Assembly: GCA_964617665.1 (NCBI GenBank)
Contig: CAZUAH010000480.1
Span: 1-10,788, forward strand
DNA: 10,788 nt
From: JADHUC01 sp964617665
GTDB taxonomy: Bacteria > Planctomycetota > Planctomycetia > Pirellulales > Pirellulaceae
Direction: 5' to 3'
Made by a program: the position numbers and the translations under genes. Positions 1 to 7,168 of this stretch are shown piece after piece. The notes under the pieces were generated by a model. The model did no database searches, was not told the origin of the DNA, and worked only from the letters and a program-made list of their open reading frames with translations. Positions within the stretch are counted from its first letter, which is position 1, and every line of letters begins with the position of its first letter.

Positions 1-85
1 CTCACAAAACCAGCTCAGTTAACCAGGAAAGAGCAAGTTTGGCGCCCCCGAGGACGACCCTGATGGCGGCGTTCGCGATCCCCAT

Positions 86-1909
86 TTGCGCCGCGACGGC
101 CAGCGGATCGTCTTCTCCTATCGCAAGGGCGGCACAGAACACTATCACTTGTATGAGATTAGTGTCGACGGGACGGGCCTGCGTCAATTGACCGACGGGC
201 CGTACGACGATATCGAGCCGACCTGTCTGCCCGGCGGAGACATCGTCTTCTGCTCCTCACGGTGTAATCGCTGGGTGATGTGCTGGAAAACGCCCGTTGC
301 GATTCTCTATCGGTGCGACGCGGACGGTAACGATATCCGAATGCTTAGCAGCAACGCCGTCACGGAAAACACCCCTGCCGTGCTGGCCGATGGACGTTTG
401 CTCTACACCCGGTGGGAATACGTCAACCGCAGTCAGCTCTGCTACCATCATCTATGGACGGTGAACCCGGATGGTACCGGCCAGATGACGTTCTATGGAA
501 ATATGCATCCTATCGGCAAGCCCTATAACCTCGCCGGACAGTCAGGGAACACGGTGTACTATCAAAACGTGCCAGGGGCAGTGGCCATCCTGGATGCCAA
601 GTCGATCCCCGGAACGCGCGATGTGGTAGCGATTTTTTCGCCCGGGCACGGCCGGCAAGAGCACCAGGGATTCGTGACCGTCATCGCACCCGGCTATGGT
701 CCCGATCACGAAACGGCGGCACGTCGAGTCCATTCAGACGGCCGATGGCGCGACCCAAGCCCGGTTTCGTCGGATGCGTTTCTCGTCGCTCGGGGCCGCG
801 AGCTTCATCTGATGGACAGAGGCGGTCAGACGCGGTTGCTCTACCAACTTGCAGACTCTAGGCCGCAAATGATGCTCCACGAGCCGATCCCGCTTCGTCA
901 GCGAGATCCGGAGCCCACGATTCCGCCCCGAAAGGGACCGTCGAAGCAAACCGGCCGACTGATCCTGTCCGACGTGACAGTCGGCCGAAACATGGCGGGT
1001 GTGGAATCGGGCGAGATCAAGCGGCTGTTGGTACTCGAACAACTCCCCGGGCCGTTCCATAACAGCCCCGGCTTCGATGGCATCAGCCTGTGGGGCGGTT
1101 TCACCCTGACGCGGATTCTGGGCACGGTACCGGTCGAGCAGGACGGATCCGCCCAGTTTGAAGTGCCTGCTATGCGCAGCCTGCTGTTTGTCGCCCTTGA
1201 CGAGGACGATCTGTCTGTCAAGCGAATGCAGAGCTTTGTGACCGTGCAACCCGGCGAAGTTACCAGTTGCGTCGGTTGTCACGAGGCAAGGACAACAGCG
1301 CCATCGAATCCGGGGCGCGCCACACTGATCGCCCTCGAACGTCCACCCAGCCGGATCGAGCCCATTGTCGGCGTGCCCGAGATCGTCGACTTCCGTCGCC
1401 ACGTGCAGCCGATCCTCGACAAGCATTGCGTCGAATGCCACGGCCCCGAGCGAGCCGATGGAAGACTCCGGCTGGACGGTGGCCACGGTGTGCCCTCGCA
1501 TGGCCGTGGTCGTGTGCTGACTTCGTACGTTTCGCTTGTCCGGCAGCTCGACGAGGTGGTCGACGGCCGGAACTCCCACGGCAACCGTGGTACTCGCTCG
1601 TTTGGCAGTTCGGCCAGCAAACTGATGACGCGAATCGACGGCAGTCACTACGATATCCGCGTATCGCCCGTCGAAACCAGACTCATCCGCCTCTGGCTCG
1701 ACTCCGGCGCGACCGCCAATGGCACATACGCCGTGATGGACGGGGGCACCCCAGAAAAGCCCAGCCCCAACTACGTACGCGAAATGAAACGGTACGGCAT
1801 CCTTCCGCCCGAATTCGACCCCGCCACCGATCCATTTGACGCCTACGCCACGGACGAGGCCTACTGGAGGTCATTCTGGTACCAGCCGCCCGGCATTGGG
1901 CCACAGTAG
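86..1909 (+). CDS. Hydrazine-synthase-alpha-like propeller protein with two c-type heme motifs (5' end broken or missing)
   Basis: The N-terminal two thirds read as TolB/PD40-like beta-propeller repeats of the planctomycete HzsA-related family: IVFSYRKGG, LYEISVDGTGLRQLTDGP, DIEPTCLPGGDIVFCSSR, LYTRWEYVNRSQ and FSPGHGRQEH. The C-terminal third has two CXXCH heme c motifs, CVGCH at residues 395-399 and CVECH at 448-452. The second lies in a PSCyt1-like segment (FRRHVQPILDKHCVECHGP). The tail (YVREMKRYGILPPEFDP, YWRSFWYQP) looks like a normal family C-terminus. Family knowledge implies an extracytoplasmic redox or cytochrome-like protein. Resemblance to hydrazine synthase alpha does not imply anammox, because non-anammox planctomycetes carry many such paralogues. 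The start is doubtful: it is a TTG without a Shine-Dalgarno sequence, and family-like residues (DPDGGVRDPH) are encoded in frame just upstream, back to a TAA stop at 20-22. No signal peptide or expected N-terminal segment is present, so the gene may be a 5'-truncated pseudogene, frameshifted, or affected by an assembly error. It converges on the next gene. Confidence 0.8.
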   Translation: MRRDGQRIVFSYRKGGTEHYHLYEISVDGTGLRQLTDGPYDDIEPTCLPGGDIVFCSSRCNRWVMCWKTPVAILYRCDADGNDIRMLSSNAVTENTPAVLADGRLLYTRWEYVNRSQLCYHHLWTVNPDGTGQMTFYGNMHPIGKPYNLAGQSGNTVYYQNVPGAVAILDAKSIPGTRDVVAIFSPGHGRQEHQGFVTVIAPGYGPDHETAARRVHSDGRWRDPSPVSSDAFLVARGRELHLMDRGGQTRLLYQLADSRPQMMLHEPIPLRQRDPEPTIPPRKGPSKQTGRLILSDVTVGRNMAGVESGEIKRLLVLEQLPGPFHNSPGFDGISLWGGFTLTRILGTVPVEQDGSAQFEVPAMRSLLFVALDEDDLSVKRMQSFVTVQPGEVTSCVGCHEARTTAPSNPGRATLIALERPPSRIEPIVGVPEIVDFRRHVQPILDKHCVECHGPERADGRLRLDGGHGVPSHGRGRVLTSYVSLVRQLDEVVDGRNSHGNRGTRSFGSSASKLMTRIDGSHYDIRVSPVETRLIRLWLDSGATANGTYAVMDGGTPEKPSPNYVREMKRYGILPPEFDPATDPFDAYATDEAYWRSFWYQPPGIGPQ

Positions 1910-1947
1910 CACTGTGAGCGGCCCCATGTTCTGCGGCGTCCAGTTTC

Positions 1948-2037
1948 TGCCTGAAGCCCCGTAGCTGCACTCGCCAGGGTGCAGGAATCCCCGCGTTCTG
2001 GCGAACGCAGCTACAGGGGATTATGCGTCTTCAGACA
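1948..2037. repeat. REPIN-like inverted repeat between convergent genes
   Basis: The core is 1957-2019. The left arm reads CCCC, GTAGCT, then the imperfect palindrome GCACTCGCCAGGGTGC. The right arm, read on the minus strand, reads CCCCT, GTAGCT, then GCGTTCGCCAGAACGC, which forms a perfect 6-bp stem around a 4-base loop. So two REP-type hairpins face each other, and each is preceded by GTAG, the tetranucleotide typical of REPs recognised by Y1 (RAYT/TnpA-REP) transposases. Shorter outer arms (TGCCTGAAG at 1948-1956 and CTTCAGACA at 2029-2037, 8 of 9 pairing) extend the symmetry. The element fills nearly all of the gap between two convergent stop codons and could also act as a bidirectional terminator or mRNA 3'-end stabiliser, though there is no T-tract. 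No RAYT gene is in the window, so it would be mobilised in trans. The structure is certain; the REPIN assignment is inference. Confidence 0.75.
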
Positions 2038-2050
2038 GGGCCCATCGCTG

Positions 2051-3889
2051 TCAGAAATCGCCGCGCCCTGGGATTTCGAGGTTCAAGTCGGTGATCTGGT
2101 CACGCACGATGGTGTAGGGGGGCCACTCGGGAATCCACTGCTTGCGGTCATCTTCCTTCAGATGCTCCACTGATGTCACTTTGAATTCGTAAGTCACATC
2201 AGGCAGCTCTCCGCAGGCAATATGGCGGTGTCGACCGGATGCCGGATAGGCAGCTCCTTGGAACAACTGGATTGATGTGGCTTCGTAGAGCGCCACTGTA
2301 CGTTTCCGATCCTCGAGTTCCCTTGCCTCCCAGCGGAGCAGCATGTGTTCGGGTCCGCCGCTGACTCGCACGAAGTACTCCATGCCAAAATCCGGCCAAG
2401 ACCGGTAGAGCGAATAGACGGTACGGCCATCGACTTGCTCCTGGCCGGCCACGCTGAAACGTTCAAGGTGGGAGTTCCACGCTTCCCCCTGCGGGTCCTC
2501 GCTGTCGGTTATCCCGTTGATTCGCATGAACAGAAAGTAATCGAAGGTGTTGCGGCCCCACCACTCGGTGTCTTCCCAGGGCAGGACGAAGCCTCGGTTC
2601 TTTTTCAGCGGGTTTCCGCTGCGAATGAAGCTGACAGTCATATCCTGGTCATACGCCGCGAAACGATCAACCAACCGTTGACCTTGACTGTTTGCGATGC
2701 TGCGAATCCAGAGTCGCCAGGGCCGGTTACTCTTCTCCTTGGAGGGCGACATGATCTTGAGAACGTTGCTGGTGGAGAGTAGACCATTCGTCAGCCAATC
2801 ATGCTGTGGGAGCCCCGTCGCCTCGGGAGATCGCTTCACGTTTGCCGTCACGTTGTAGGAGAACATCAAGTCCTGATACTGCTCCTGACGCTTTCTGATG
2901 CCCTTTGACAGTTCGGCAACAAGCAGATCGATGGGTCGCTCTTTCTGGTCGCGTTCGGCTGCCAGTTCGACGGAGTCCATAACGACAACGTTCTCGTCGA
3001 ATTCAGGCGTGAATCGACTCGGGGCAATCTCCACATCATAGGCGACTTCGGCCTTGCGGTACGTGACCCAGACGCCGCCCTGCAAGACCTGGTTCTCGCA
3101 GTAGCGGATTCGATCCTGTTTGTCGACAAGGAAGACCGTCTTTGCCGAAGGCGATTCACCAAGAGCGTCGGCATGACTCGCTGTTGGAACCGACGGTGCC
3201 ACGGGCAGTTCGAACGCGCGGCACGGCACTCCATCCACAGCTCGATCGTTCTCGCGATGTCTCGCAGCTTTGTCTGAGAACTCGTCGAACACGATCCCCG
3301 CCGTTTCTGCCAACTGCCTCGCGTCGACGGTTCGCCCTTCGTTGAGTCGACTCTTCGATCGCGTGACGCTTTGCGAGCCGGGTGCCCACCACCATCGATA
3401 GATTCCGTTGTCGCACACAGAACCCGTACGATCCTCCAACGCCCAGCCGACACCGGCCCGGTACCACACTTCCCGTTTGACCGGTGCGTGTGCGGCGTTC
3501 AGATGAATCACCATGTGAATCGTCCGGGTTTCGCTCAGGGCGCGTCGAACGTCGGCCATAGCCATTCGGCCACCAGCTTGCCAGGCGAACCAAGCGAAGC
3601 AGATAGATACGAGAAACGCCGTGGCCAGAGACCCCAATACAGCTAAACGCCTTACCGGCAAGACTTTCCGATGTCGGCTCGGGTTCCGTGCGAGCGGAGT
3701 CGCGCTCACGCGATGGGTCGCTTCCACGGCGCGCTGCGACAATCGCTCGGATGCAGGCCCCGGTGCTGCCAGGCTGAGCAGCGCATCAGTATCCACGGGA
3801 CGTTCCGGGCAGCTTTCTTGGTTAAAAAGTCGACGCAGATCGTCGTCGACGTCGCGCTCGTTGGGGCGACCATCGGCTTGGCATCTCAT
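2051..3889 (-). CDS. Large single-pass membrane protein, probable ECF anti-sigma-like partner
   Basis: The protein has 612 residues. Residues 1-80 are hydrophilic and charged and probably cytoplasmic. Residues about 82-104 (RLAVLGSLATAFLVSICFAW) form one membrane segment, and about 500 residues follow on the envelope side. The proximal outer part (about 110-300) resembles LolA/RseB-type lipoprotein-sorting folds in pattern (MADVRRALSETRTIHMVIHL, a W-rich segment, VDGVPCRAFELP, KTVFLVDKQDRIRYCE). The distal part (about 330-610) has a similar beta-rich rhythm (VDGRTVYSLYRSW, MEYFVRVSGGPEHMLLRW), suggesting a duplicated fold. The ATG overlaps the stop of the sigma-factor gene in an ATGA, and AAGGAG lies 6 bases upstream, so the two are translationally coupled. 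By position and topology it should bind or sense for that sigma factor. I see no zinc-finger anti-sigma (HXXXCXXC) motif, and the cytoplasmic part resembles no anti-sigma domain I can name. The anti-sigma role is inferred from context; the domain likeness is a guess from sequence pattern. Confidence 0.85.
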   Translation of the reverse strand: MRCQADGRPNERDVDDDLRRLFNQESCPERPVDTDALLSLAAPGPASERLSQRAVEATHRVSATPLARNPSRHRKVLPVRRLAVLGSLATAFLVSICFAWFAWQAGGRMAMADVRRALSETRTIHMVIHLNAAHAPVKREVWYRAGVGWALEDRTGSVCDNGIYRWWWAPGSQSVTRSKSRLNEGRTVDARQLAETAGIVFDEFSDKAARHRENDRAVDGVPCRAFELPVAPSVPTASHADALGESPSAKTVFLVDKQDRIRYCENQVLQGGVWVTYRKAEVAYDVEIAPSRFTPEFDENVVVMDSVELAAERDQKERPIDLLVAELSKGIRKRQEQYQDLMFSYNVTANVKRSPEATGLPQHDWLTNGLLSTSNVLKIMSPSKEKSNRPWRLWIRSIANSQGQRLVDRFAAYDQDMTVSFIRSGNPLKKNRGFVLPWEDTEWWGRNTFDYFLFMRINGITDSEDPQGEAWNSHLERFSVAGQEQVDGRTVYSLYRSWPDFGMEYFVRVSGGPEHMLLRWEARELEDRKRTVALYEATSIQLFQGAAYPASGRHRHIACGELPDVTYEFKVTSVEHLKEDDRKQWIPEWPPYTIVRDQITDLNLEIPGRGDF

Positions 3890-4449
3890 TTCAGTCTCCT
3901 TTTTTGCCCGATTTCCCCGAGTATTCCCCGCAGGTCCTTGATGGCTCGGCCGATTTGTGATTTCACCGTGCTGACCGGCCGTTGGACGGTTTCGGAAATC
4001 TCTCGGAAGGTCAAATCCTCGTCAAATCGCAGCGATAGCAGGGCACGCGATTCCGCGTCAAGTTGTTGAAGCGCATGATTCAGCTGTCCAATCTCTTCGT
4101 TGGCGATAAGCTGATCCGACGGAGGGACGGCTTGTGCCTCTGACTCGCTTTGGCGAATGTCCGAGGTGGCTCGCTGGTGGACGACCACCCGACGTGCCTG
4201 CGTGACAGACTCGTTGACGACACAGCGCCGCAACCATGCGGCCAGGGCGTTCGGGGCTGGTAGGGACTTCGGCGACTGGAGCATTCGAAGCAGAACGACC
4301 TGCCGAATGTCCTCCGCCTGATCCAAACGTCCGACCACTCGAAGAGCGATTCGCAGGAGCGGCCCCTCCCAACGCCGAATGAACTCGACCTGCGCGGCTC
4401 GATTGCCACGGCGAAATCCGTTGACGAGTTCGATGTCGTCGTTCGTCAT
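3886..4449 (-). CDS. ECF-type RNA polymerase sigma factor (planctomycete sigma-70 family)
   Basis: This 187-residue protein has the two-domain layout of extracytoplasmic-function sigma factors. Region 2, which contacts core polymerase and the -10 element, covers roughly the first 90 residues (LVNGFRRGNRAAQVEFIRRW, RLDQAEDIRQVVLLRML, AAWLRRCVVNESVTQARR). Region 4, a helix-turn-helix for the -35 element, covers the last 65 or so (LDAESRALLSLRFDEDLTF, REISETVQRPVSTVKSQIGR). Length is normal for the class. I chose the ATG at 4449, which has GAGG about 8 bases upstream and begins where family similarity begins. An in-frame GTG at 4485 would add 12 residues but has no ribosome binding site. The membrane-protein gene follows with a 4-bp overlap, the usual sigma/anti-sigma arrangement, so activity is probably released by an envelope-side signal. 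The target promoters cannot be read from here; autoregulation is possible (see the repeat upstream). Confidence 0.92.
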   Translation of the reverse strand: MTNDDIELVNGFRRGNRAAQVEFIRRWEGPLLRIALRVVGRLDQAEDIRQVVLLRMLQSPKSLPAPNALAAWLRRCVVNESVTQARRVVVHQRATSDIRQSESEAQAVPPSDQLIANEEIGQLNHALQQLDAESRALLSLRFDEDLTFREISETVQRPVSTVKSQIGRAIKDLRGILGEIGQKRRLK

Positions 4450-4497
4450 CGGCGCCGCCTCGGCGGCTACAGCTCGTGTCTTCACGTACCGGCGCTC

Positions 4498-4580
4498 AGT
4501 TCAAGGAGTATTACAGGCCATTGGACGTCCACAGTATAAGACGCGCGAAGGTGCCATTTGGACGACGAGTTCAAGGAATA
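4498..4580 (-). promoter_or_regulatory. Paired 13-bp direct repeat upstream of the sigma-factor gene, possible promoter/operator
   Basis: On the minus strand TACTCCTTGAACT (4510-4498) and TATTCCTTGAACT (4580-4568) are direct repeats that differ at one of 13 positions and are spaced 70 bp apart. Both contain TGAAC, which resembles the GAAC-type -35 of many ECF promoters. A TATACT box that could be a sigma70-type -10 lies between them at 4538-4533, but has no good -35 at 17 bp. If the proximal copy is a -35 element, transcription would start near 4465, just upstream of the ATG at 4449 and downstream of the alternative GTG, which fits the chosen start. The repeats are directly visible; any regulatory role is inference. 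Confidence 0.35.
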
Positions 4581-4675
4581 AGCCCTCGCAGTGCCCTTCT
4601 AACTCGCCCAATTTCCGCCATGCAATCCGGCTCGCAGGGAACTCCAATAGGCCGCTTGCCTAGCGGAAAATGGGA

Positions 4676-6814
4676 CTAGTCATAGATGTTCTCCATCTGC
4701 CAAGCGTCGAGCGACTTCAGTTCGGCGTCTTGGCCTTGAGCGCGGAGCGACACGCCGACGCTGTCTTCGCGGCCGGGGTAGACACGTAGCGCGACGCACT
4801 GGCGGCCGTTGGCGAATACTTCGACGACACTGCGGTCGATGAAGACTTGCAGCTTCAGTGGTTCGTCTCTTGCGATGAATACGGGGGCGGTTTCGGGGGC
4901 ACGTGAGCGTACGTCCGGCAGCACCGACGATCGGGACGAGTCGATCGAGATCAGGCCAGGCAGAATTCCTTTTCGGGAACGGTCGCGGTACCCTCGTTCT
5001 TTGAAGAACATAATTCGCGTCACTTCTTCGCTATTCGGTGAACGCAAGACGTTCAACTCGATCATCGACGCGCCCCGTGGGGCGATCTCGGCGGCGATTT
5101 CCATCGCATTTCCCTGGATGTTCTCCAGCAGGATTTCCTCGTTGGCTGGCAGGGTCATTGCATCGACGTGTTGATGCTCGCGGCGCAACGATTCAACGTC
5201 TCCGGCCGGTTCGATGGCCAGTTGGTCTCTACCGGTTAGCGTCAGACGCCGCGGCAAGGTCATGATCTGGTTCCAGCCCTCCGTCGGTTTAGCGGGGTTC
5301 ATGTTGAAGATCACGATCACTCCGCCCTTGCCGTCAGGCGTGGCCGACGGCGCATGGACGCCGGCGGGGCCGTAGGGGCCGAAATTGAAGTCGCCGCCGT
5401 GGGTAACGACGAATTTGTCCCGCTCCGTGTCGTAATCCCCCAGCAGATACTTGCCGCCGCTCATGTGACTGAAGTGCAGCAGGATATGCTGATCGCCGAT
5501 CGGCCAGAAATACGGGCAGGCCCCATCGTCGCCAACAAGCGAGTACCGATCATTCTCGGCAAACGGGTGCAGGTACTCCCACGTGGCCAGGTCTTTCGAA
5601 CGGAAAAGGAAATTGGCTCGCACCGGCTTGCCGCCGGGGCCCGGTAGAGTGCCGCCGGAAAGCGAATAGTACATGGCGTCTTTCTTCCAGATGCACGGGT
5701 CGAACACACGGTACGGCAGCGGCGATCCGTCGGGGTTTGTCATAGGGATGACGGCCTTGCCGGTCACTTTCTCCCAATTCAACAGTAGCGGATCGCTGGA
5801 CACGGCCACCATATTGCCAACCCGCGTGCCGTGATACATGGCGATCACGCGATCTTCTTCGACCATGGTAGCGCCGGAGAAACATCTGTCTTCCGGGTTC
5901 GGGTAGATGGCCAGCGGCAGGTCGCGCCAACGGATCAGGTCGTCGCTCACGGCGTGTCCCCAGTGTTGACGCGGGTCTTCCGGCGGGTATGCCTGATAGA
6001 AGAGGTGCCAGCGCCCTTGCCAGAAGCAGAGGCCGTTCGGGTCGTTCAGTCGGCCTTCCGGATTGACGTAGTGGTAGACGGGACGGTAGGGATCGTCGGC
6101 CATGGCCTTGCGCGACTCGTTCATCCGCAACAGCAGCGGATTCGTCTTCAACTGGGCTTCCTGTTCCTCGAGCGTGTCGGCGAACTCGTATTGCGGGACC
6201 AGCGAGGTGCGGTCCAGGGAGACCCTTCGAGTGAAGTCGGGGTAGGTCGCCTTTCTAGGTTCGTCAGCCTGAACGATTTGATCCACGTTGATGTGGCCCC
6301 AACCGCCGGAGTAGTCATCAACGATTTGCAGCGTTGCCTGTTTGCCGGCCAGTTCCGCGACGTCCCACGAATACCAGTCGATGATTTCTTCGTTCTTATC
6401 ATTCTTCAACGCCGGGCCGACAACTGTGCGGACCGTCTTGCCGTCGACGATCAGGTTCATGCACGTTCTCCCTTCGTGATTCCCTGCACCGACGAGAAAG
6501 TTGATGTGCTTTCGCTGGATCGTGAACGGCGGTGACGTAATTCTGCCGTTGGGTTTGTCCCCGCCAAGGAAAGTGTTCACGAGTCCTTTGCCCAAATGCC
6601 CAACGACTCTGTTCCGCGGCGAGACATTAGCTTCTGCCGGTTTGGTGCCAAAGGCTTCGCCTTCGACCTTCCAATCGGCGTAGGTGTCACCCTCGAAGTC
6701 GGCAATCATTATTTCGTCGGGCACGGGCGGCTGTTCACTTGACGCCGCAGCATCAAAGGTCCACGAAAAACATGCGCAGAATGTCGCAAGAGTCAGAGAC
6801 AATCGGGAGTTCAT
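4676..6814 (-). CDS. Secreted glycoside hydrolase family 32 protein with an N-terminal beta-sandwich module
   Basis: The protein has 712 residues. It begins with a signal peptide (MNSRLSLTLATFCACFSW..., probable cleavage after about residue 24), then an accessory module at about 33-185 (IADFEGDTYADWKVEGEAFG ... GGWGHINVDQIVQAD), a five-bladed GH32 propeller (about 245-525) and the GH32 C-terminal beta-sandwich (about 545-705, LKLQVFIDRSVVEVFANG). Seen motifs are GRLNDPNG, with the family nucleophile at Asp258; WGHAVSDDLIRW; CFSGATM; and VFDP, with Asp372 as the expected transition-state stabiliser, though the usual Arg before it is Phe. At the place of the usual E-C-P acid/base motif the protein has DDGACPYFW (429-437), so the canonical Glu is Ala. 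GH32 enzymes split beta-fructosides (levan, inulin, sucrose), but the exact substrate is open. I start at the ATG at 6814 (GAAAGG 7 bases upstream plus a signal peptide); the frame is open about 60 codons further upstream without family similarity. The sigma-factor gene follows in the same direction after 226 bp. Confidence 0.9.
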   Translation of the reverse strand: MNSRLSLTLATFCACFSWTFDAAASSEQPPVPDEIMIADFEGDTYADWKVEGEAFGTKPAEANVSPRNRVVGHLGKGLVNTFLGGDKPNGRITSPPFTIQRKHINFLVGAGNHEGRTCMNLIVDGKTVRTVVGPALKNDKNEEIIDWYSWDVAELAGKQATLQIVDDYSGGWGHINVDQIVQADEPRKATYPDFTRRVSLDRTSLVPQYEFADTLEEQEAQLKTNPLLLRMNESRKAMADDPYRPVYHYVNPEGRLNDPNGLCFWQGRWHLFYQAYPPEDPRQHWGHAVSDDLIRWRDLPLAIYPNPEDRCFSGATMVEEDRVIAMYHGTRVGNMVAVSSDPLLLNWEKVTGKAVIPMTNPDGSPLPYRVFDPCIWKKDAMYYSLSGGTLPGPGGKPVRANFLFRSKDLATWEYLHPFAENDRYSLVGDDGACPYFWPIGDQHILLHFSHMSGGKYLLGDYDTERDKFVVTHGGDFNFGPYGPAGVHAPSATPDGKGGVIVIFNMNPAKPTEGWNQIMTLPRRLTLTGRDQLAIEPAGDVESLRREHQHVDAMTLPANEEILLENIQGNAMEIAAEIAPRGASMIELNVLRSPNSEEVTRIMFFKERGYRDRSRKGILPGLISIDSSRSSVLPDVRSRAPETAPVFIARDEPLKLQVFIDRSVVEVFANGRQCVALRVYPGREDSVGVSLRAQGQDAELKSLDAWQMENIYD

Positions 6815-6979
6815 TGGTCGGCCTTTCAAGTGGTTATTTGTCGATTTGGCCGCTACGCCGTAGCCGCCAAGAGAGAAGTGCAACGTTGTGGTTAACTCAA
6901 CCCGGGGAGGCCAATCATACCATAAGGCGGAGGACGATGGCGAATTGGGCAAGAATACAGTTCTGTGCGGGCACTTAGC

Positions 6980-7007
6980 TTGACATGCCATTCAAAAGAA
7001 ATAGGCT
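6980..7007 (+). promoter_or_regulatory. Putative sigma70-type promoter for the DUF1549/DUF1501 operon
   Basis: A perfect TTGACA (6980-6985) is followed after 16 bases by TAGGCT (7002-7007), which keeps the T, A and final T of the -10 consensus. It points toward the DUF1549 gene and would give a leader of about 155 bases. The -35 is strong and the -10 weak, so this is a candidate only. TACAAT at 7050-7055 is an alternative start region. Confidence 0.4.
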
Positions 7008-7160
7008 AACTCGTTGGGAACGGGGCGAGGATTCCTACAGAAAATAATGTACAATACCTTTCTCACCCTTGACCGAAAGACACACCAACATACGGCTCTT
7101 GAAGGATGAAGAGAGCCCAGCGCGTTGCGATCCTCTCGCGACGTGCTTAAGATCATCGGC

Positions 7161-7168
7161 GAGGTGAT
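7161..7168 (+). promoter_or_regulatory. Strong Shine-Dalgarno site that decides the DUF1549 gene start
   Basis: GAGGTGAT is a perfect complement to the 16S rRNA 3' end (ATCACCTC) and sits 4 bases before the ATG at 7173. It supports that ATG over the in-frame TTG at 7125 and the GTG at 7164, neither of which has such a site. Confidence 0.7.

Noticed and set aside
734..1648. A 304-codon minus-strand open frame within the heme-protein gene
   Set aside because: It is a shadow of the plus-strand gene, which carries the recognisable propeller and CXXCH motifs.
4450..4485. A 12-residue extension of the sigma factor from a GTG start
   Set aside because: There is no Shine-Dalgarno sequence before the GTG, and sigma-family similarity begins at the downstream ATG.
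4652..4666. A CCGCT-AGGCA-AGCGG hairpin just downstream of the GH32 stop codon as a terminator
   Set aside because: The stem is only 5 bp and no T-tract follows on the minus strand, so it is too weak to call.
5831..6535. A 234-codon plus-strand open frame inside the GH32 gene
   Set aside because: It is antisense to the conserved GH32 catalytic domain and shows no recognisable protein pattern or ribosome binding site.
6815..6991. A 59-residue N-terminal extension of the GH32 protein
   Set aside because: The extension has no family similarity or signal character, whereas the ATG at 6814 has a ribosome binding site and begins a good signal peptide.
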